58,834 bases of DNA from Oscillospiraceae bacterium (GTDB lineage: Bacteria; Bacillota; Clostridia; Oscillospirales; Oscillospiraceae). The notes below the pieces were generated by a model that searched no databases, was not told the DNA's origin, and saw nothing but the letters and a program-made list of their open reading frames with translations. Below are positions 22,814 to 30,633 of the stretch, in pieces. The stretch is from the NCBI GenBank assembly GCA_017412765.1, contig JAFPWN010000062.1, positions 1 through 58,834 on the forward strand, written 5' to 3'. Within the stretch, counting starts at the first letter, position 1. Every line of letters begins with the position of its first letter. The translations under genes were made by a program, and so were the position numbers.

Positions 22814-24490
22814 TTACTCCATATAGACGTCGTCCTCGTCGGTGGCAAGAGCCTTCATAACGGCGGGGATGAACTGTTTTTTCCTTGAAACTACGCCGGG
22901 AAGAACGGCGCTTTCGCCATCGATCTCGATGCCGAAGCCCTTTTGCAGAGCATCAGGCGCGGCGGCGCCCGCCCAGATCGTCTCGGTGGACTCGTCCAGA
23001 ACGCTCGTGAGCATATAGAACACCATGTCGAGGCGCTGCTTTTTCTGCATCTCCGGAAGATACGGCAGTATCAGCTCCTTCGCCTTTTTGAGAGAGTCCT
23101 TGCTCATGAAGCTGAGCTGACCGACGCCGAACTGCGTATCGCCGTGGGCGAAGATCTTGTAGTCGGTCTTGACTATATCCTCTGCGGTCTTGCCGTCAAG
23201 CCGCTCGCCCGCCTCGAACATCTCCTTCGCGGTCTCCATCGGGTCGATGCCCGCGATCTTAGCAAGGGCGTGGGCGGTGTCAATGTCGAGCTGAGTGCAG
23301 GTCGGAGAGCGGAACGCGAGCGTGTCCGAGAGGATCGCGCAGCACATGATCCCGGCGATCGCGGGCTCTATCTCAACGCCCTGCTCGCGGAACATACTGT
23401 AAATTATCGTGTTCGTGCAGCCAACGGGCTGGTTGCGGAAGTACACGGGGCCGTTCGTCTCAAGCGTTCCGATGCGGTGGTGGTCGATTATCTCGAGTAT
23501 CTCCGCCTCCTCGTAGCCGTCAACGCACTGAGTGCGCTCGTTGTGATCGACGAGGATGAGCTTTTTGCGCTTGAAGTTGAGAAGATTTCGCTTGGATATA
23601 AGACCGCAGTATTTTCCGTCGCCGTTTACGATGGGGAAGTAGTTGTACCTGACCTGACCCATAAGCTTGCGCGCGTCCTCAACCGTCGTGAGAAGCGAGA
23701 AGGACTTGATATTCCGCTGCATAAAATGCTCGACGGGTATGGACTGGTTGAGCAGGAACGACGCCTGATAAGTATCGTAGGGAGTGGTGATGATGGCGCA
23801 GCTGTTCATCGTAGCGAGCTTGACGATCGTCTTTGCAACGTCGGGCGCGCCGCAGATTATGATGAGCGCGGCGTTCATCTCTATGGCGCAGAGCTGAGTA
23901 TCGTAGCGGTTTGCGAGAAGGACGATGTCGCCCTCGTCCATGCTCTGCTCGAGCACGTCCGGGCTCCCGGCGCCGATGACGACCTTGCCGCCGGACAGAC
24001 GCGTTTCCGGGTCGCCGACCACGAGATTGCCGTCGAGCGTGTCGATCACGTTTCTGAGGCTCGTTCCGGCGTTTGAGATGGTGCGAGGGTCGAGAGAGTC
24101 CATATTCGCCATGGCGATATCCTGCAAGGTGACAAGCCCGAGAAGATGCTCGTCCTCATTGAGGATCGGCAGGCTCGTCACGTCCTTGTCGCGCATAGTC
24201 TCCCACGCGGCGCGCATCGTAGTGCCGCCGGCTACGCCCTCGACCTCGCGGATGTCGATGTCGCGCACCTGAGGCGAGACGTTCTCGCACAGCCTCGGGG
24301 TCGGCATACCGAACTTCTGAAGCACGAACGCCGTCTCCTGGTTTATCTCACCGGCTCTGCGCGGCTCGTGATACGTGTCGGAGATCTTGTTTTTGAGATA
24401 TGAGTATGAAATTGCGGCGCAGATGGAGTCGGTATCGGGGTTTTTGTGACCGATCACCATTATCTTGCGCTTGCGTGTGTTCTTTTCCAT
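22814..24490 (-). CDS. ppaC: Manganese-dependent (family II) inorganic pyrophosphatase with CBS and DRTGG domains
   Basis: About 558 residues. The DHH-type catalytic domain is split: motif GHKNPDTDSICAA at the N-terminus and, after an insert, LVDHNERTQ and IDHHRIG. The insert of about 240 residues holds a CBS pair (TTMRAAWETMRDKDVTSLPI; SLLTTVEDARKLM) around a DRTGG-type domain. The DHHA2 part ends the protein (FSCL-free, RKKQFIPAVM). CBS inserts bind adenine nucleotides and tune the enzyme. I chose the internal ATG at 24490; an ATG four codons earlier abuts the AAGGGA site too closely. Confidence 0.92.
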   Translation of the reverse strand: MEKNTRKRKIMVIGHKNPDTDSICAAISYSYLKNKISDTYHEPRRAGEINQETAFVLQKFGMPTPRLCENVSPQVRDIDIREVEGVAGGTTMRAAWETMRDKDVTSLPILNEDEHLLGLVTLQDIAMANMDSLDPRTISNAGTSLRNVIDTLDGNLVVGDPETRLSGGKVVIGAGSPDVLEQSMDEGDIVLLANRYDTQLCAIEMNAALIIICGAPDVAKTIVKLATMNSCAIITTPYDTYQASFLLNQSIPVEHFMQRNIKSFSLLTTVEDARKLMGQVRYNYFPIVNGDGKYCGLISKRNLLNFKRKKLILVDHNERTQCVDGYEEAEILEIIDHHRIGTLETNGPVYFRNQPVGCTNTIIYSMFREQGVEIEPAIAGIMCCAILSDTLAFRSPTCTQLDIDTAHALAKIAGIDPMETAKEMFEAGERLDGKTAEDIVKTDYKIFAHGDTQFGVGQLSFMSKDSLKKAKELILPYLPEMQKKQRLDMVFYMLTSVLDESTETIWAGAAAPDALQKGFGIEIDGESAVLPGVVSRKKQFIPAVMKALATDEDDVYME

Positions 24491-24502
24491 AGTTATGACC
24501 AT

Positions 24503-24822
24503 TCCCTTCGCATTTACTCAAGGCGCAAAATGACCATTAGACGGAATGGCCATAAACTGCCGCGCTTTTCGGCTGCCCGGTCAGGGACGAGAAAACGGCT
24601 TTGATCTGATGAAGGCTGAAGCCTGTTTCAACATTTTCACCGTCCGGGGACATATTTTTTATATGATAGCACACTTTGAAAAAAATAACTATATGTTTTC
24701 AAAATAAATCTGACTCCGTAAAAAATTTTATACTCTACTGTATTGAAAATCTTGAAAGTTACGGAACCAAGTGGTATAATATTCGATGATTTTTTATAAA
24801 ATCTTAATCGGGAGATGAGTGA
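24503..24822. other. Intergenic region between divergent operons
   Basis: No gene. It is A/T-rich towards the right half, with the promoter for 24823 at 24752-24780. The left half (to about 24640) is G/C-richer and holds no clear promoter for the pyrophosphatase operon, which must start here. Confidence 0.6.
24752..24780 (+). promoter_or_regulatory. Promoter of the beta-helix/glmM operon
   Basis: TTGAAA (24752-24757), 17 bp, perfect TATAAT (24775-24780), 42 bp before the start codon at 24823. Confidence 0.75.
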
Positions 24823-25485
24823 ATGTACACCATCAGGGAAATGTACGACCTCGACCACACTCTGGCGAAGGACTATTTAAGTCAGTTCACCTATCCGTGG
24901 GAGGCGCTCAAGGGCATTAAGGAAATGATAGTCGCCCTTGGCGAAAAGCTCGACAAGAATGAGTATGAGGAGAGAAGCGAGCACGTCTGGGTACACAAGA
25001 CCGCGAAGGTTTTTCCGTCGGTATATCTCGGCGCGCCCTGCATAATCGGACCCAATACGGAGGTCAGGCACTGTGCCTTTATCCGCGGCTCCGCCCTCGT
25101 CGGCGCGGACTGCGTAGTCGGAAACAGCGTTGAGCTCAAAAACGTGATCCTCTTCGACCACGTTCAGACTCCGCATTACAATTACGTCGGAGACTCGATC
25201 CTCGGCTATTACAGCCACATGGGCGCGGGCTCCATCACGTCAAACGTCCGCTCGGATAAAAAGCTCGTTATCGTCCACGCGCCGGAGGGCGATATTGAAA
25301 CCGGCATGAAGAAGTTCGGCGCAATGCTCGGCGACTACGTAGAGTGCGGCTGCAACTCTGTCTGCAACCCGGGAACTGTCATCGGCCGCCACTCAAACGT
25401 ATATCCGACAAGCTGCGTTCGCGGCGTTGTGCCGGAGCACAGCATCTATAAAAACTCCGGCGAGATAATCAAGAAGGAGGATTGA
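24823..25485 (+). CDS. Left-handed beta-helix protein, GlmU C-terminal-like (putative sugar acyltransferase)
   Basis: This 220-residue protein has an N-terminal helical cap and then hexapeptide repeats ([IV]G-x-x-x pattern: CIIGPNTEVRHC, AFIRGSALVGADCVVGNSV, GYYSHMGAGSITSNVRSDK, GCNSVCNPGTVIGRHSNVYP). It resembles the acetyltransferase half of GlmU without the uridylyltransferase half. The next gene, 5 bp on, is a GlmM-like mutase, so a role in amino-sugar nucleotide synthesis for wall building is likely. The acyl donor and acceptor remain unproven. Confidence 0.8.
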   Translation: MYTIREMYDLDHTLAKDYLSQFTYPWEALKGIKEMIVALGEKLDKNEYEERSEHVWVHKTAKVFPSVYLGAPCIIGPNTEVRHCAFIRGSALVGADCVVGNSVELKNVILFDHVQTPHYNYVGDSILGYYSHMGAGSITSNVRSDKKLVIVHAPEGDIETGMKKFGAMLGDYVECGCNSVCNPGTVIGRHSNVYPTSCVRGVVPEHSIYKNSGEIIKKED

Positions 25486-25490
25486 CATTT

Positions 25491-26843
25491 ATGGGAAAAT
25501 ATTTCGGAACCGACGGCTTCCGCGGCGAAGCGAACGTCAACCTCACCTTTGACCACGCGGTAAAGATCGGCCGCTTCCTCGGCTGGTACTACGGCGAGAG
25601 AATGGGCAAAAAGGCAAAGATCGTGATCGGCAAGGATACCCGCCGCTCTTCCTATATGTTTGAGTACGGTCTCTGCACCGGACTTACCGCCTCCGGCGCC
25701 GACGCGTACATCATGCACGTCACGACGACCCCGTCCGTCGCGTATATCACCCGCGTTGATAATTTTGACTGCGGCATCATGATATCCGCCTCGCACAATC
25801 CGTACTATGACAACGGAATTAAGCTGCTGAACTCCAACGGCGAGAAGATGGAGGAGGAAACGCTCCTCGAGATCGAGGATTACATCGACGGCAAGACGCC
25901 GGAGATACCGCTTGCCAGGCGCGAGAGGATCGGCTGCACTGTCGATTACGTTGCGGGCAGAAACCGCTACATCGGCTACCTTATCTCCACCTCGAAGTAC
26001 TCCTTCCGCGGTATGAACGTCGGACTTGACTGCGCAAACGGCGCGGCCTGGAATATTGCAAAGGCTGTTTTCGACGCGCTCGGAGCCAAGACCTTCGTTA
26101 TAAACGCCGAGCCGAACGGCATGAACATCAACACCGAGTGCGGCTCCACGCATATTGAAAATCTTCAGAAGTTCGTCGTTGCCAACAAGCTCGACGTAGG
26201 CTTTGCCTTCGACGGAGACGCCGACCGCTGCCTGTGTGTTGACGAGCAGGGAAACGTAGTGACCGGCGACCATATAATGTACGTCTACGGTCTATACATG
26301 AAGGAGCGCGGCAAGCTCCTCAATAACAAGATAGTCACCACTGTTATGTCGAACTTCGGTCTATACAAGGCGCTCGACGCCGTCGGAATCGAGTATGAAA
26401 AGACGAAGGTCGGAGATAAGTACGTTTACGAGAATATGGTGCAGAACGGCCACCGCATAGGCGGAGAGCAGTCCGGTCACATTATCTTCACGAAGTACGC
26501 CACCACCGGCGACGGTATCCTCACCGCGCTCAAGATGATGGAGGTCATCATCGCAAAGGGCAAGCCGCTCAGCGAGCTTGCGGCGCCGTGTAAGTTCTAT
26601 CCGCAGGTGCTCAAAAACGTTCGAGTAAAGAGCAAGCCCGAGGCGCAGAACGATCCCGAGGTGCAGAAGGCTGTCGCGGCCGTTGCGGAGGCGCTCGGCG
26701 ACGACGGAAGGATCCTCGTGCGCGAGAGCGGCACGGAGCCAGTTATCCGCGTTATGGTCGAGGCGAAGAGCGACGAACTTTGCGAGAAGTACGTTGACGG
26801 CGTTATCGACGTCATAAAGGCGCAGGGACACATAGCCGAATAA
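25491..26843 (+). CDS. glmM: Phosphoglucosamine mutase-like phosphohexomutase
   Basis: This 450-residue alpha-D-phosphohexomutase has all four loops: substrate start FGTDGFRGEAN, phosphoserine loop MISASHNPYYDNGIK, metal loop AFDGDADRC, sugar-binding GGEQSGHI, and phosphate-binding RESGTEPVIRVMVE. This set and the GTDGxRG start match GlmM, which interconverts glucosamine-6-P and -1-P. ATG 25491 has AAGGAGG at ten bases. It forms an operon with the beta-helix protein and ends in a strong terminator. Confidence 0.9.
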   Translation: MGKYFGTDGFRGEANVNLTFDHAVKIGRFLGWYYGERMGKKAKIVIGKDTRRSSYMFEYGLCTGLTASGADAYIMHVTTTPSVAYITRVDNFDCGIMISASHNPYYDNGIKLLNSNGEKMEEETLLEIEDYIDGKTPEIPLARRERIGCTVDYVAGRNRYIGYLISTSKYSFRGMNVGLDCANGAAWNIAKAVFDALGAKTFVINAEPNGMNINTECGSTHIENLQKFVVANKLDVGFAFDGDADRCLCVDEQGNVVTGDHIMYVYGLYMKERGKLLNNKIVTTVMSNFGLYKALDAVGIEYEKTKVGDKYVYENMVQNGHRIGGEQSGHIIFTKYATTGDGILTALKMMEVIIAKGKPLSELAAPCKFYPQVLKNVRVKSKPEAQNDPEVQKAVAAVAEALGDDGRILVRESGTEPVIRVMVEAKSDELCEKYVDGVIDVIKAQGHIAE

Positions 26844-26849
26844 AACAAT

Positions 26850-26881
26850 AAGCCGTGAAGCGAAAGCTCCGCGGCTTTTTT
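26850..26881 (+). terminator. Terminator after glmM
   Basis: A 12-bp stem with one mismatch (AAGCCGTGAAGC / GCTCCGCGGCTT), a GAAA tetraloop and a run of T. Confidence 0.8.
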
Positions 26882-26884
26882 ATA

Positions 26885-26913
26885 TTGCCAACGATTCCGG
26901 GATAAACTATAAT
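26885..26913 (+). promoter_or_regulatory. Promoter of the HPr-dehydrogenase gene
   Basis: TTGCCA (26885-26890), 17 bp, TATAAT (26908-26913), immediately behind the glmM terminator. Confidence 0.65.
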
Positions 26914-26943
26914 ACGGTTACCAGAAATGATCAGGAGGTCGAA

Positions 26944-28242
26944 ATGAAAACTGCACGCTTTGAGATAAAGACCGAGGTCGGGATCCACGCGCGCCCCGCA
27001 GCCATGATAGCGCAGATCTGCGTTGCGCTGCCGAGTCAGATCACTTTCAGATGCGGTGAGCGCACTGCCAGCGGCAGCAACCTCATCCAGCTTCTGCGCC
27101 TCGGCGCGAAGAAGGGCTCTGTGCTCGATATTACCGTCGATGGCGGCGATGAGGAAGCCTCGCTTGAAAAGATCCTCGAAATACTGAGCGCAAGATTCTC
27201 GGATAAAAAGCACGAACCGAGGTTCAGAATCGCCTTTTTCGGCACGAAGGACTACGACAGGATATTCTTCTCCGAGCTTATTAAGGACACCGGCGAAGGC
27301 TCGTTCAACTGCGATATCGACTTTTTCTCCGTGCGCCTCACGTCGGAAACTGTTTATCTCGCGCAGGGGCACGACGCTGTCTGCATTTTCGTAAACGATG
27401 AGTGCCCGCAGGAGACGGTCAGAGCGCTCCACAGCTACGGAATAAAGCTCATTCTTCTGCGCTGCGCCGGCTTCAACAACGTCGATCTGCCGGCGGCGAG
27501 GGAGTGCGGCATAACCGTCTGCCGCGTTCCGGCGTACTCTCCCTATGCCGTAGCCGAGCACGCGATGAGCATAATAATGACCGCGAACCGCCGCCTGCAT
27601 AAGGCAGTAAACCGCGTGAAGGAAAATAACTTCGCGCTCTCGGGGCTTATGGGACTCGACCTGCACAACAAGGTCGCGGGGATAGTCGGAACGGGACAGA
27701 TAGGACAGTGCATGGCGCGCATCTGCAAGGGCTTCGGCATGAGCGTCATCGCATGGGACGCGTATCCGAATCATAAGCTCGAGGAGGAGGGGCTTCTCGC
27801 CTACGTTGAAAAGGACGCGCTCTTTGAGAGAGCCGACCTCATCTCGCTCCACGCGCCGCTCGTATACGGCGAAGGAGGGACCTATCACCTAATCGACGAG
27901 GCGGCGATGGCCAAAATGAAGGACACGGCGATGCTCGTCAACACCGCGCGAGGCGGGCTTGTTGATACTGAGGCGCTGATCGACGCGCTCAAAAGGGGCA
28001 AGTTCCACGCAGTCGCGATCGACGTCTATGAGGGCGAGGAGGCGAACGTCTACACCGACCACTCGGACGACTATCTCATCAACGACGTAACGGCGCGGCT
28101 TCAGATGTTCCCGAACGTGGTGCTGACAAGCCATCAGGCGTTTTTCACGCGCGAGGCGCTCCAGGCGATAGCCTCCGTCACGCTCGAGAGCGCGCATAAC
28201 TTCAACGAGGGTCTGCCGCTCGGAGACGCTGAGTGCAAATAA
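26944..28242 (+). CDS. HPr-like phosphocarrier domain fused to a D-lactate/2-hydroxyacid dehydrogenase
   Basis: A 432-residue fusion. Residues 1-86 are an HPr domain with the phosphorylatable His15 in GIHARPA and the LGAKKG loop; the regulatory position 46 reads Asn (preceded by Ser45) instead of Ser. Residues 93-432 are a D-isomer 2-hydroxyacid dehydrogenase of the D-lactate type: NAD-binding GTGQIGQ, active-site Arg in NTARGGLVD, and late His in SHQAFFTREAL. The expected reaction is pyruvate to D-lactate with NADH. The HPr part would receive phosphate from PTS Enzyme I. AGGAGG precedes ATG 26944. It is a single gene with its own promoter and terminator. No other PTS gene lies nearby. Confidence 0.92.
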   Translation: MKTARFEIKTEVGIHARPAAMIAQICVALPSQITFRCGERTASGSNLIQLLRLGAKKGSVLDITVDGGDEEASLEKILEILSARFSDKKHEPRFRIAFFGTKDYDRIFFSELIKDTGEGSFNCDIDFFSVRLTSETVYLAQGHDAVCIFVNDECPQETVRALHSYGIKLILLRCAGFNNVDLPAARECGITVCRVPAYSPYAVAEHAMSIIMTANRRLHKAVNRVKENNFALSGLMGLDLHNKVAGIVGTGQIGQCMARICKGFGMSVIAWDAYPNHKLEEEGLLAYVEKDALFERADLISLHAPLVYGEGGTYHLIDEAAMAKMKDTAMLVNTARGGLVDTEALIDALKRGKFHAVAIDVYEGEEANVYTDHSDDYLINDVTARLQMFPNVVLTSHQAFFTREALQAIASVTLESAHNFNEGLPLGDAECK

Positions 28243-28279
28243 AAAATAGGTGCGAGCTTTGACGGCTCGCACCTATTTT
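28243..28279. terminator. Bidirectional terminator
   Basis: A perfect 15-bp stem (AAAATAGGTGCGAGC / GCTCGCACCTATTTT) between the converging dehydrogenase and Nudix genes. Confidence 0.85.
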
Positions 28280-28290
28280 GCTATGCTCAA

Positions 28291-28815
28291 TTAATCAGAA
28301 TTAAGCGTCGCTGTATCAAAGAAGTAACTGAGGGTATCTACAAACTCCTTTTCATCAAAAAGAGCCTTTATCTCAGCTCTGTCAAGCCAGGCAAATTGCG
28401 CTACTTCCTTTGTAGTCGCTTTTGATAAATCAACAGAACCGTCATACTCAAATAACCAAACGTCAAGAATATCAGAAAAACGGACACCGTTTTTAATTCT
28501 GCCGACTTCTGAAAATACTATCTTCCCATTACTGGGAGATAGTATCAGACCAAGCTCTTCCTGCGTTTCCCTGAGTGCAGCGGCCAAGCTGTCCTCTCCT
28601 TTTAATGCGGAACCGCCGGTACATTCCCACTTTAAGGGGTGCGTGGGTCGATCTGCGCTGCGCTGGGAGATCAGATATTCACCCCTGCTGTTCCTGATCC
28701 ATACATGAACAACGAGATGAAAGCACCCCTGAGGTATTTCTTCCCCCCGTATATGATCACGACCCGTTAATTGACGCTGTTCATTGTACAGATCCCAGAT
28801 TTCCATATTCTGCAT
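28291..28815 (-). CDS. Nudix hydrolase (YfcD/IPP-isomerase-like subgroup)
   Basis: A 174-residue protein with an intact Nudix box (G-x5-E-x7-REx2EE-x-G: GSALKGEDSLAAALRETQEE then LG). The N-terminal YNEQ-x-x-x-G-x and the 'LVVHVWIRNSRGEYLISQRS' block are typical of the isopentenyl-diphosphate-isomerase-like branch. Substrates of this branch are poorly known; ADP-ribose or another nucleoside diphosphate derivative is possible in this context. It starts one base after the stop of the sirtuin gene and has no ribosome site of its own, so it depends on coupled translation. Third gene of the macrodomain-sirtuin operon. Confidence 0.88.
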   Translation of the reverse strand: MQNMEIWDLYNEQRQLTGRDHIRGEEIPQGCFHLVVHVWIRNSRGEYLISQRSADRPTHPLKWECTGGSALKGEDSLAAALRETQEELGLILSPSNGKIVFSEVGRIKNGVRFSDILDVWLFEYDGSVDLSKATTKEVAQFAWLDRAEIKALFDEKEFVDTLSYFFDTATLNSD

Positions 28816-28816
28816 A

Positions 28817-29689
28817 TCAAGCTTTCGCCAGGTCAGAGAGAACGTAGCCTATATCGCCGTCGATGCAGATCGAGCGATTGGCGATCTCCGTCGGCGCGGT
28901 CGCGTCGCCGTAGTTCAGGCAGGCGTAGGTCGCGTCCTCGTCCTGCGCGGTCATGCGCCAGAAGGGGTATTTTATTATCCCCGGGGTGTTATAGCCCACT
29001 CCGAGCTCAAGATAGAGCACCTTGCCCCGGCGGGTGCGCAGGAAATTGGAGTAGCGCTCGGCGGCACTGTGCCAGCCCTCGTCCTCGACGAATCTGTCGT
29101 CCGAGCGGAGATTCAGCGTCATCGGCTTGCCGCAGACAGGGCATTTCGGAATAAGCTCCGTCGGCACGCGCATATTTTCCTGCCGCGAGTACATTTCGCG
29201 GACGGCCGCCTCGTTATCGTAGGTCTTGTCGTGGCAGGGTACTGAGCACTGGAAAAGTCCGTAGTCGCCCTGCGTGTAGAAAAGGCGCTTTTTGTCAAAG
29301 CCCGCCTTCTGAAAGCAGTGATCGACGTTCGTCGTGATGACGAAGTAGTCCTTGTCGCGCACAAGCCGGAAAAGCTCTTCATAGACCCTTTTCGGCGCGT
29401 CCATGTAGCGGTTTACGAAGATATAGCGCGACCAGTACGCCCAGAATTCCTCCTCGGTCGGGTATGGGTAAAAGCCGCCGGAGTACATATCCTTAAAGCC
29501 GTATTTTTTGCCGAAGTCGGAAAAATACTTATCAAACCGCTCGCCGGAGTAGGTAAAGCCCGCGCTTGTCGAAAGTCCCGCTCCGGCGCCTATAACCACA
29601 GCGTCGCAGTCGTCGAGCGCCTTGCGCAGCGCCGCGATCTTATCCGAGTATGCTTCGGTAGATCTCGAGATCCTCGAGCTTGAAAACAT
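28817..29689 (-). CDS. Class M sirtuin (SirTM), protein ADP-ribosyltransferase
   Basis: This 290-residue sirtuin has GAGAGLSTSAGFTYSG (NAD loop), FVITTNVDHCFQKAGF (Asn/Asp of the active centre) and TQGDYGLFQC. Zinc cysteines lie in FQCSVPCHD and CPVCGKP. The terminal LELGVGYNTPGIIKYPFW block is typical of macrodomain-linked SirTM. Characterised SirTMs transfer ADP-ribose to lipoylated GcvH-L in Firmicutes. ATG 29689 has GAGGTG and lies inside the upstream macrodomain gene, giving a 50-bp overlap in another frame. No gcvH-L or lplA2 gene is in the window, unlike the known operons. Confidence 0.92.
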   Translation of the reverse strand: MFSSSRISRSTEAYSDKIAALRKALDDCDAVVIGAGAGLSTSAGFTYSGERFDKYFSDFGKKYGFKDMYSGGFYPYPTEEEFWAYWSRYIFVNRYMDAPKRVYEELFRLVRDKDYFVITTNVDHCFQKAGFDKKRLFYTQGDYGLFQCSVPCHDKTYDNEAAVREMYSRQENMRVPTELIPKCPVCGKPMTLNLRSDDRFVEDEGWHSAAERYSNFLRTRRGKVLYLELGVGYNTPGIIKYPFWRMTAQDEDATYACLNYGDATAPTEIANRSICIDGDIGYVLSDLAKA

Positions 29690-30407
29690 TGAAAATCACC
29701 TCAATATCGCTTGCTTTTCTGAAATTTCTGACCGTTTCGACCGCGATCTCCGCCGCGCGCCTCTGCGGAAATCCGAAAACTCCCGTGGAGATGCAGCAGA
29801 AGGCTATGCTCCCGCAGCCGTTTTCCACAGCGGCTTCGAGGCAGGAGCGGTAAGAGGAGGCGAGCAGCTCACAGTGCTTTTCTGTTAGCCGCCCGTCCAC
29901 GATGGGGCCGACGGTGTGGATGACGAAAGAGCACGGAAGATTGTATGCCGGCGTGATTTTCGCCTCGCCCGTCGGCTCGGGATGACCCTGCCTTTTCATT
30001 ATCTCCGCGCACTTATTGCGAAGCTGGATTCCTGCGTAGGTGTGAATGCAGTTGTCAATGCACCCGTGGCACGGCTGATAGCAGCCGGTCATGCCTGAAT
30101 TCGCGGCATTTACGATGGCGTCGCACTCAAGAGTCGTGATGTCGCCCTGCCAGAGATAGATCCCGGGCTCGACGGGCGCGAGGTCAGCGAGCGCGGTCAC
30201 GCCCTTCTCATGCGCCGCCTCGCGCAGGTATTCATCCTGCACTCTGAGAAATTCGCCGCTGACAGGCGCCGGCATACGGACGTTAAAAAGGCTTCGCAGA
30301 AGCCGCTTCTGATCGTATTCATCGCGCGGTATTTCGATATCGCCGTACCGCGGGTCCTCGTCAAGAAGGCTTTTAATGAGAAAAAGCCGCTTTTCGGTGT
30401 GAGTCAT
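29640..30407 (-). CDS. Zinc-containing macrodomain (ADP-ribosyl hydrolase)
   Basis: This 255-residue protein has an N-terminal helical part (1-85) followed by a macrodomain: WQGDITTLECDAIVNAANSG, ITPAYNLPCSFVIHTVGP, and the phosphate loop FCCISTGVFGFPQ. Between strands lies the zinc motif GCYQPCHGCIDNCIH, the mark of the SirTM-linked Zn-macrodomains that remove ADP-ribose from modified proteins. It is the first gene of the operon and would reverse the action of the next gene. Confidence 0.93.
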   Translation of the reverse strand: MTHTEKRLFLIKSLLDEDPRYGDIEIPRDEYDQKRLLRSLFNVRMPAPVSGEFLRVQDEYLREAAHEKGVTALADLAPVEPGIYLWQGDITTLECDAIVNAANSGMTGCYQPCHGCIDNCIHTYAGIQLRNKCAEIMKRQGHPEPTGEAKITPAYNLPCSFVIHTVGPIVDGRLTEKHCELLASSYRSCLEAAVENGCGSIAFCCISTGVFGFPQRRAAEIAVETVRNFRKASDIEVIFNVFKLEDLEIYRSILG

Positions 30408-30633
30408 AGTTACACCTCGTGAGTAAAAGAATAAAACGGCGGCAAGGGTTTTATACTAAGCGCCAATAAAATCATTTAAATTTTTCCGGTCAGAATTGTG
30501 CCATACTTTGCCCCTTCCTTGACCATATATGTCCATTATGCTCTACGGAAGCCGCCTCGTCTGGCGCAATTCTGCCTCGGAAATCTAATAAAGCATTTTA
30601 TCGGCGATTAGTATTCCTCGCCGCCTTGTTTTT

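Noticed and set aside
22943-24076. A 377-codon frame opposite the pyrophosphatase gene
   Set aside because: Arg/Leu/Val-rich shadow of a G/C-rich gene with intact DHH and CBS motifs on the minus strand.
24503-24822. Riboswitch upstream of the beta-helix/glmM operon
   Set aside because: The gap from the promoter to the start codon is only about 40 bp, and no conserved riboswitch core (including a glmS-type ribozyme) was seen.
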